Below are positions 41,353 to 46,132 of a stretch of 46,132 bases of DNA, piece after piece. Position numbers and translations under genes: made by a program. Origin of the DNA: an uncultured Roseburia sp. (GTDB lineage: Bacteria; Bacillota; Clostridia; Lachnospirales; Lachnospiraceae); the NCBI GenBank assembly GCA_947652855.1, contig CANTEO010000015.1:1-46132 (forward strand), read 5' to 3'. The notes below the pieces were generated by a model. It made no database searches and was not told the DNA's origin. It saw only the letters and a program-made list of their open reading frames with translations. Each line of letters starts with the position of its first letter. Position 1 is the first letter of the stretch.

Positions 41353-41380
41353 ATTATAGATTATATTAAAAAAAACTCAA
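41353..41380 (-). promoter_or_regulatory. Sigma-A-type promoter ahead of flgB
   Basis: On the minus strand TTGAGT (41375-41380) is followed after 16 bases by TATAAT (41353-41358). The spacer contains a T run. It lies after the codY terminator and about 45 bases before the flgB start, so it is the likely start of the fla/che transcription unit. I see no sigma-D-type sequence here. Confidence 0.65.
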
Positions 41381-41444
41381 GTATTTTTTTATCACTTTTT
41401 ACATGATTTTGTTCTTAATTGTCAATTTTAGCATAAATATATGC

Positions 41445-41478
41445 AAAAAAAAGGGTTTACAGCCATTTGCTGTAAACC
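41445..41478 (-). terminator. Intrinsic terminator of codY
   Basis: A perfect 9-bp stem, GGTTTACAG (41454-41462) with CTGTAAACC (41470-41478), has a 7-base loop. In the leftward direction it is followed by CTTTTTTTT. It lies directly after the codY stop codon. This is the clearest terminator in the window and separates codY from the fla/che cluster. Confidence 0.93.
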
Positions 41479-41483
41479 TCTTT

Positions 41484-42260
41484 TCATGATTTTTGCTTTT
41501 TCATTTGCTTCAGCTCTTCAAAAACGACGTCATTCAATACTTTAATGTATGTCCCCTTCATGCCGGAAGAACGCGACTCAATCACGCCGGCGCTCTCAAA
41601 TTTCCTTAAGGCGTTCACGATTACGGAACGCGTGATCCCAACCCGATCCGCGATCTTGCTGGCGACCAGTATGCCTTCGTCCCCGTCCAGCTCCTCAAAA
41701 ATATGGGTGATCGCCTCCAGCTCGGAAAACGATAGGGTATTGACGGCCGAGCGCACAATCTGCAGCTTTCGGTCCTCTTCCGCGTTCTCTTCATTGACCG
41801 AACGCATCATCTCAAGCCCAACCACGGTAGTTCCATATTCGCTTAATATGATGTCGTCAATGTCATATGGCGCGTTCACGCGGTACAAAAATAAGGTTCC
41901 TAGCCGCTCCCCCGCGATGTCAATCGGAGTGATGATCGCGCTGTGCCGCTTTAAGTCAGCCGCAAACCCAAGCGTCTCTAAATTCACGTTCTCTTTTGTG
42001 GACAAAATTCCCAGGAGACGTTCATTCAAGGTCGAGTCAATAAAGCCCCCGACCTCATCGACAATCATCTCATCTATTTCCAAAATCCCTTTCCCCGCGC
42101 TGCTGCCTAACACCTTCCCCTTTTTGCTGATGACTAAGACATTGGACTGCAAAATCTCTGTCAGCACGCCGCAAATATCGTTAAATTTCACTTTGGAAGA
42201 ATTGTTGTTATGCAGCAGCTTATTGATTTTCCTAGTCTTATCCAATAATTGCACACTCAT
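41484..42260 (-). CDS. codY: GTP-sensing transcriptional regulator CodY
   Basis: Global regulator that binds branched-chain amino acids (and GTP in many Firmicutes) and represses nutrient-limited genes, often including motility. The 258-residue protein has the N-terminal GAF domain (about residues 1-155) and a C-terminal winged helix (VASKIADRVGITRSVIVNALRKFESAGVIESR). The ATG follows GGAGGGCAGCCT. The codY-flgB adjacency is as in Bacillus, but codV-clpQ-clpY, which lie between topA and codY there, are missing. Confidence 0.97.
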   Translation of the reverse strand: MSVQLLDKTRKINKLLHNNNSSKVKFNDICGVLTEILQSNVLVISKKGKVLGSSAGKGILEIDEMIVDEVGGFIDSTLNERLLGILSTKENVNLETLGFAADLKRHSAIITPIDIAGERLGTLFLYRVNAPYDIDDIILSEYGTTVVGLEMMRSVNEENAEEDRKLQIVRSAVNTLSFSELEAITHIFEELDGDEGILVASKIADRVGITRSVIVNALRKFESAGVIESRSSGMKGTYIKVLNDVVFEELKQMKKQKS

Positions 42261-42275
42261 AGGCTGCCCTCCTGA

Positions 42276-42290
42276 AAAATTCCGAATTTT
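42276..42290 (-). promoter_or_regulatory. 7-1-7 palindrome ahead of codY, possible operator
   Basis: AAAATTC and GAATTTT form a perfect palindrome around a single central base, directly before the codY ribosome binding site. It matches 10 of 15 positions of the known CodY box (AATTTTCWGAAAATT) and has the same 7-1-7 symmetry. Autoregulation by CodY is a possible reading; the mismatch level leaves it uncertain. Confidence 0.4.
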
Positions 42291-42338
42291 AAATGGATGG
42301 CTTACATATTATCATATGATATTTGGAATTGCAAGAAA

Positions 42339-42347
42339 ATTATAACA
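42339..42347 (-). promoter_or_regulatory. Candidate extended -10 promoter for codY
   Basis: TGTTATAAT on the minus strand is an exact extended -10 box, about 80 bases before the codY start. The -35 side is poor. A second possible promoter lies nearer codY (TTGCAA followed by TAATAT). Which one is used cannot be told from the sequence. Confidence 0.45.
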
Positions 42348-42385
42348 GACGGCTTCATTTTCGTAACAATTCAGGCCAAGCCGTC
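42348..42385 (-). terminator. Weak terminator-like hairpin after topA
   Basis: GACGGCTT (42348-42355) and AAGCCGTC (42378-42385) form an 8-bp stem around a 22-base loop, 16 bases after the topA stop. The following sequence is TGTTATAATTTTC, a poor T tract that also holds the possible codY -10 box. It may be a weak terminator or only a hairpin. Confidence 0.4.
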
Positions 42386-42400
42386 AGAGACAGTGAGCCG

Positions 42401-44467
42401 TCACGCCATTTTCTCACTGTGGCCGCACTGCTCATTCACGCAGGCCAGCTTATTCCCTTTCTCCACCATATATCCGCCGCATTCCGGGCAGGGCTTTTCT
42501 GAAGGCTTCTGCCAGGACATAAAGCCGCACTCAGGGTTGTCCTCGCATCCGTAGTACCTCCTGCCCTTTTTCGTCTTCTTAATGACGACTTCTTTCCCGC
42601 AAAGCGGGCATTTGATCCCGGTCTTCTCCAAATAAGGCTTCGTGTTCCTACAGTCTGGAAACCCGGGACAGGCCAGAAATTTGCCGTGCGGGCCATATTT
42701 CACCACCATGTTCCTGCCGCATTCCTCGCAGACGACGTCGGTGACTTCGTCTTCTATCTTTACTTTCTCAAGCTCTTTCTCCGCGACTTCCACCGCCGCC
42801 TCCAGATCCGGGTAAAAATTGCTCACCACGGTTTTCCAGTGAACCGACCCTTCCTCCACTTTATCCAGCAAAGATTCCATATTGGCAGTGAAGCTCGCGT
42901 CTACAATGTAAGGAAACGACTCCTTCATGATGGCGTTCACAACTTCGCCAAGCTCCGTCACATACAGATTCTTCTTCTCTTTCACCACATACCTCCTTGC
43001 CAGGATCGTAGTGACCGTCGGAGAATATGTACTTGGACGGCCGATCCCAAGCTCCTCCAACGCCTTTACCAAGGTGGCCTCAGTATAATGCGCAGGAGGC
43101 TGAGTAAAGTGCTGCTGCTCGTCAAATTCCAACAGCGAAAGGCCTGTGGATTTGTCAATCGACTTTAAGAGCAGGTTGCTCCCCCCTTTTTCCTCATCCT
43201 CGTCCGTATACACTGACAAAAACCCGTCAAACGTCAGCTTGGAGGCAGACACATGAAACCGGTAGTCTCCCGCCCCTATGACAATGGAGGTCGTCTCATA
43301 CACCGCCCCGCTCATCTGGCTGGCGGCAAACCTCCTCCAAATCAGCTGATACAGGCGGAACTGATCCCTGGAGAGCGCCTCTTTTAGAAACGCAGGCGTC
43401 CTTGTGATGTCAGAGGGGCGAATGGCCTCGTGGGCGTCCTGTATCTTCACCGCCCCTTGCTTCGCCGCCGCGCCCCCCGCCGCATAGCGTTCCCCGTATG
43501 CCTCGGTGATATATGCCTTAGCCGCCTGGCCGGCCTCTTCAGAGACACGCACTGAGTCCGTCCTTAAATAAGTAATTAGCCCGACCGTGCCATGTCCTTT
43601 GATGTCAATCCCCTCATAGAGCTGCTGCGCAAGGCGCATCGTCTTTTGAATGGAAAAATTCAGCTTTTTTGACGCCTCCTGCTGCAGCGTGCTTGTAGTG
43701 AAGGGAAGGGGCGGCTTCTTTTTCCGCTCGCCCCGCTTCACCTCAAGCGCCTTATATTCCTCTTTTTCTATCGCTCCTTTTATGGCGTCCAATTCCTGCT
43801 TGTTCGCAATCGTAAGCTTCCCCGCAGAATTTCCGTAAAATTTGGCGGTCAACGGGCGTTTTTCGCCTTTTATGGAAAGCTTCGCATCCAATGTCCAGTA
43901 TTCTTTTGGAATAAACGCGTTGATCTCCTCTTCCCTGTCGCAGATGATGCGCAGCGCGGCGGACTGCACCCGGCCCGCGCTTAGGCCGCGCTTGACCTTC
44001 GCCCATAACAGCGGGCTGATCTTATATCCCACCATGCGGTCCAGCATACGCCTCGCCTGCTGCGCGTCCACCAGATCCATATCCACCTTCCGCGGGGACT
44101 TTAAGGACGCCTTCACGGCATTTTTTGTTATCTCATTAAAGCTGATGCGCCGCACGCAGTCGCCCTCCAATTTCAGCGCCTGAGCCAAATGCCAGGAGAT
44201 GGCCTCTCCCTCCCGGTCCGGGTCGGTCGCAAGGTAAACCAAATCCGCTTTTTTCGCTTCTTTGCGCAGCTTTGCAAGCACATCGCCTTTTCCTCGGATT
44301 GTAATGTACTTTGGCTCAAAATCATGCTCCACGTCAATTCCAAGCTGGCTTTTGGGCAAATCACGCACATGACCGTTTGAAGCCGTCACTTCATAATTCT
44401 TTCCCAGAAATTTTTTGATTGTCTTCACCTTTGCCGGTGACTCCACGATTACCAGGTACTTTGCCAT
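42401..44467 (-). CDS. topA: DNA topoisomerase I
   Basis: Relaxes negative supercoils by a type IA mechanism. The 688-residue protein has the Toprim domain (Glu9 in VIVESPAK; Asp82, Asp84 and Glu86 in TDPDREGE), the catalytic Tyr300 in GLITYLRTDS, and a C-terminal region with three Cys4 zinc-ribbon modules (CEECGRN..CPGFPDC, CPLCGKE..CEDNPEC, CPECGGY..CVNEQC). The length is normal. It lies between dprA and codY. Confidence 0.97.
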   Translation of the reverse strand: MAKYLVIVESPAKVKTIKKFLGKNYEVTASNGHVRDLPKSQLGIDVEHDFEPKYITIRGKGDVLAKLRKEAKKADLVYLATDPDREGEAISWHLAQALKLEGDCVRRISFNEITKNAVKASLKSPRKVDMDLVDAQQARRMLDRMVGYKISPLLWAKVKRGLSAGRVQSAALRIICDREEEINAFIPKEYWTLDAKLSIKGEKRPLTAKFYGNSAGKLTIANKQELDAIKGAIEKEEYKALEVKRGERKKKPPLPFTTSTLQQEASKKLNFSIQKTMRLAQQLYEGIDIKGHGTVGLITYLRTDSVRVSEEAGQAAKAYITEAYGERYAAGGAAAKQGAVKIQDAHEAIRPSDITRTPAFLKEALSRDQFRLYQLIWRRFAASQMSGAVYETTSIVIGAGDYRFHVSASKLTFDGFLSVYTDEDEEKGGSNLLLKSIDKSTGLSLLEFDEQQHFTQPPAHYTEATLVKALEELGIGRPSTYSPTVTTILARRYVVKEKKNLYVTELGEVVNAIMKESFPYIVDASFTANMESLLDKVEEGSVHWKTVVSNFYPDLEAAVEVAEKELEKVKIEDEVTDVVCEECGRNMVVKYGPHGKFLACPGFPDCRNTKPYLEKTGIKCPLCGKEVVIKKTKKGRRYYGCEDNPECGFMSWQKPSEKPCPECGGYMVEKGNKLACVNEQCGHSEKMA

Positions 44468-44507
44468 AGCTAATATGCTCCTTTAATGTTTACTTCACAG
44501 AACCGCC

Positions 44508-45596
44508 CTACGCTTTTCGGTAATGGTTCTGATAAAATTCCTCTATCAACCCCTTCGCCTGGAGCCGGACCAAAACATCCGCCAATTCGCCTGCGGAAAG
44601 ATTTGTCAGCTGCAAAAGCTCCTCACTGTTTTTGGGTTGCATATCGAAGCAACTATACACCAACAATTCTTCTTTTTCAAGTAGATTTTTCTTTTTTCCC
44701 CCGTTTGGCTTGCTTTCGTCAGGAAAAATGCCAAATTCCTGCAAAAGGCCGTCCGTAGACGCAAGGATCCCCGCGCCCTGACGGATCAGCTCATTGCAGC
44801 CCCCGCTGCACGCGTCCGATATCCTTCCCGGAACCGCATAGACCTCTTTTCCCTGCTCCAGGGCAAAATCCGCCGTTATGAACGACCCGCTTTTATGCTT
44901 CGCCTCCACAACCGCCACCACGTCTGAAAACGCGCTGATTAAGCGGTTCCTGGCCGGGAACCTGCCCGGGGCGGGAGGCGTCCCGGGCAGATATTCCGAG
45001 ATCACTCCGCCTGTTTCGACAATTTTTTCATACAGCTTCTGCCCTCCTTTCGGATAGCAGATGTCCACGCCGCAGCCCAAAACGGCGTATGTCCTTCCTC
45101 CTCCGCGGATGGCGCCCCAATGGCCGAACGAGTCAATCCCATATGCCATCCCGCTGACGACCCCGATCCCATTGCGCGCCAGCTTTTCCGCAATCTCAAG
45201 CGCCGCGGCCCTCCCATATGAGGTACACATCCGCGCTCCAACAACCGCCGCCGCCCGTTCCTTCTCTTTTGGGAGCGTTCCTTTATAAAACAGGGCATAC
45301 GGGCAATCCGACAGGCTGCGCAGCCTCTCCGGAAAGCCTTCCTCTTCTATAGTAATCATGGAGATATTCCCATTCCCCAAGGCTTCTTCCGCCAAATCCA
45401 ATTCAAAGCCGTCCCTGCTCTTTTCGATCGCCTCAGCATCCGCCTCATAAATCCCCGGAATCATAAGGAGCTGCCGCTTTGTCAGGCAATGCGCTTCTTT
45501 TGCTCCGCCACAATATTCTACTAACTTTTTCAGTTTTTTATTCCCGATTCCGTGAATGCTCCTCATCCAATATTGATACTTTTTCGTTTCTTCCAT
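44508..45596 (-). CDS. dprA: DNA-processing protein DprA (Smf)
   Basis: Loads RecA on incoming single-stranded DNA during uptake. The 362-residue protein has an N-terminal helix-hairpin-helix-like part, the Rossmann core (AAVVGARMCTSYGR, GVVSGMAYGID, AVLGCGVDICYP, RFPARNRLISAFSD, GSFITADFALEQGKEVYAVPG) and a C-terminal winged-helix domain. It begins just after the comM stop. Its presence does not prove natural competence, since dprA is widely kept. Confidence 0.96.
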   Translation of the reverse strand: MEETKKYQYWMRSIHGIGNKKLKKLVEYCGGAKEAHCLTKRQLLMIPGIYEADAEAIEKSRDGFELDLAEEALGNGNISMITIEEEGFPERLRSLSDCPYALFYKGTLPKEKERAAAVVGARMCTSYGRAAALEIAEKLARNGIGVVSGMAYGIDSFGHWGAIRGGGRTYAVLGCGVDICYPKGGQKLYEKIVETGGVISEYLPGTPPAPGRFPARNRLISAFSDVVAVVEAKHKSGSFITADFALEQGKEVYAVPGRISDACSGGCNELIRQGAGILASTDGLLQEFGIFPDESKPNGGKKKNLLEKEELLVYSCFDMQPKNSEELLQLTNLSAGELADVLVRLQAKGLIEEFYQNHYRKA

Positions 45597-45599
45597 CGC

Positions 45600-46132
45600 T
45601 CACTCCCAATATGCCCGGTCTTTGGCGCGGTAACATACGGCCTCATTTAAGTGTCGGCCCTGTATCTCGTCGCAGCCCTCCAGATCTGCGATTGTCCTGG
45701 CTGTTTTCAATATTTTAAAATATCCCCTGGCGGACAGCTCCATTTTTTGATAGATTTCCTTCATATATCTTTTTTGTTTGAAGCTAAGCTTGCAATATCG
45801 TCCGATTTCTTTGGAGGGGATCTGACTGTTATAGGAAAACGGCTTTCCGGCAAATCTGCTCCGCTGCCGCTCCAACGCCGCAAGCACCCTCTCCTGTATC
45901 GCAGCGGAAGATTCGCTTTCTCCCTCCCGCGTCAGGTCGTCATAGCAAATCAACGGCGTCTCCACGCAAATGTCAATCCGATCCAACAGCGGCCTGCTGA
46001 TCCTGCTTAAATACCGCCTGACGTCTGAATCCCTGCATTCACATCGGTTCCTGTCCGGGTAATAGCCGCATTTGCAAGGGTTCATCGGTACAACGAAATT
46101 GATACAATTCAACGATGCACCCCCTAAATGCA
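45600..46132 (-). CDS. comM: Mg-chelatase-like AAA ATPase ComM/YifB, C-terminal part (5' end outside window)
   Basis: The frame is open to the right edge, so the gene is cut by the window; about 177 residues remain of roughly 500. It has VVPMNPCKCGYYPD with the family's Cys-rich loop (RCECRDSDVRRYLSRISRPLLDRIDICVE) and the Mg_chelatase C-terminal helical domain (SARGYFKILKTARTIADLEG, GRHLNEAVCYR). ComM proteins promote branch migration during transformation. It is directly followed by dprA, a usual pairing. Confidence 0.9.
   Translation of the reverse strand, partial: HLGGASLNCINFVVPMNPCKCGYYPDRNRCECRDSDVRRYLSRISRPLLDRIDICVETPLICYDDLTREGESESSAAIQERVLAALERQRSRFAGKPFSYNSQIPSKEIGRYCKLSFKQKRYMKEIYQKMELSARGYFKILKTARTIADLEGCDEIQGRHLNEAVCYRAKDRAYWE

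Noticed and set aside
41309..41444. Cyclic di-GMP riboswitch ahead of flgB, as in some clostridia
   Set aside because: The leader between the promoter and flgB is only about 40 bases and AT-rich, with no GEMM-like conserved sequence; too short for the aptamer.

Overview
The window is a chromosomal segment from a motile, Gram-positive anaerobe of the class Clostridia, most likely a Lachnospiraceae-type bacterium with moderate GC. Supporting signs are CodY next to flgB, a FliY-type (CheC-FliN) switch protein, CheC/CheD chemotaxis adaptation, strong AGGAGG-like ribosome binding sites, frequent TTG/GTG starts and overlapping stop/start codons. The genus cannot be fixed from the sequence alone. 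Every confident gene is on the minus strand except one truncated MFS transporter at the left edge, so the minus-strand genes are transcribed from right to left.

Right edge (46132 to 41484): comM (partial), dprA, topA and codY form a DNA-uptake, topology and nutrient-sensing block. codY ends in a clear intrinsic terminator.

Centre (41308 to 7105): a very large fla/che cluster. A good sigma-A-like promoter precedes flgB. The order is flgB-flgC-fliE-fliF-fliG-fliH-fliI-fliJ-motE/ylxF-fliK-flgD-(TIGR02530 protein)-flgE, then a probable terminator. It continues motA-motB-fliL-fliM-fliY-cheY-fliO-fliP-fliQ-fliR-flhB-flhA-flhF-flhG-cheB-cheA-cheW-cheC-cheD-(small membrane protein)-fliA/sigD-fapA-(Gln-rich small protein)-SwrB-like-(MltG-like short protein). 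Together they encode rod, MS ring and switch, export gate and ATPase, hook, stator, chemotaxis signalling and the flagellar sigma factor. Flagellin, FlgM, the hook-associated proteins and chemoreceptors are not in the window.

Left part (6988 to 844): rplS with its own promoter and possible leader, lepB, rbgA, rnhB, a second FliK-like gene (ylqG type), a stand-alone FlhB C-terminal domain (ylqH type), yraN and pgeF. pgeF meets the MFS gene tail to tail with a 14-base overlap.

I see no mobile element, CRISPR array, tRNA or rRNA. Most of the window is a well-known system. The less-explained parts are the second FliK/FlhB-C pair, the accessory small proteins in the tail of the fla/che cluster, a helical C-terminal extension on FlgD, a palindrome just ahead of codY, a 15-bp inverted repeat before rbgA, and the unusual position of the rplS-to-yraN block downstream of the fla/che genes.
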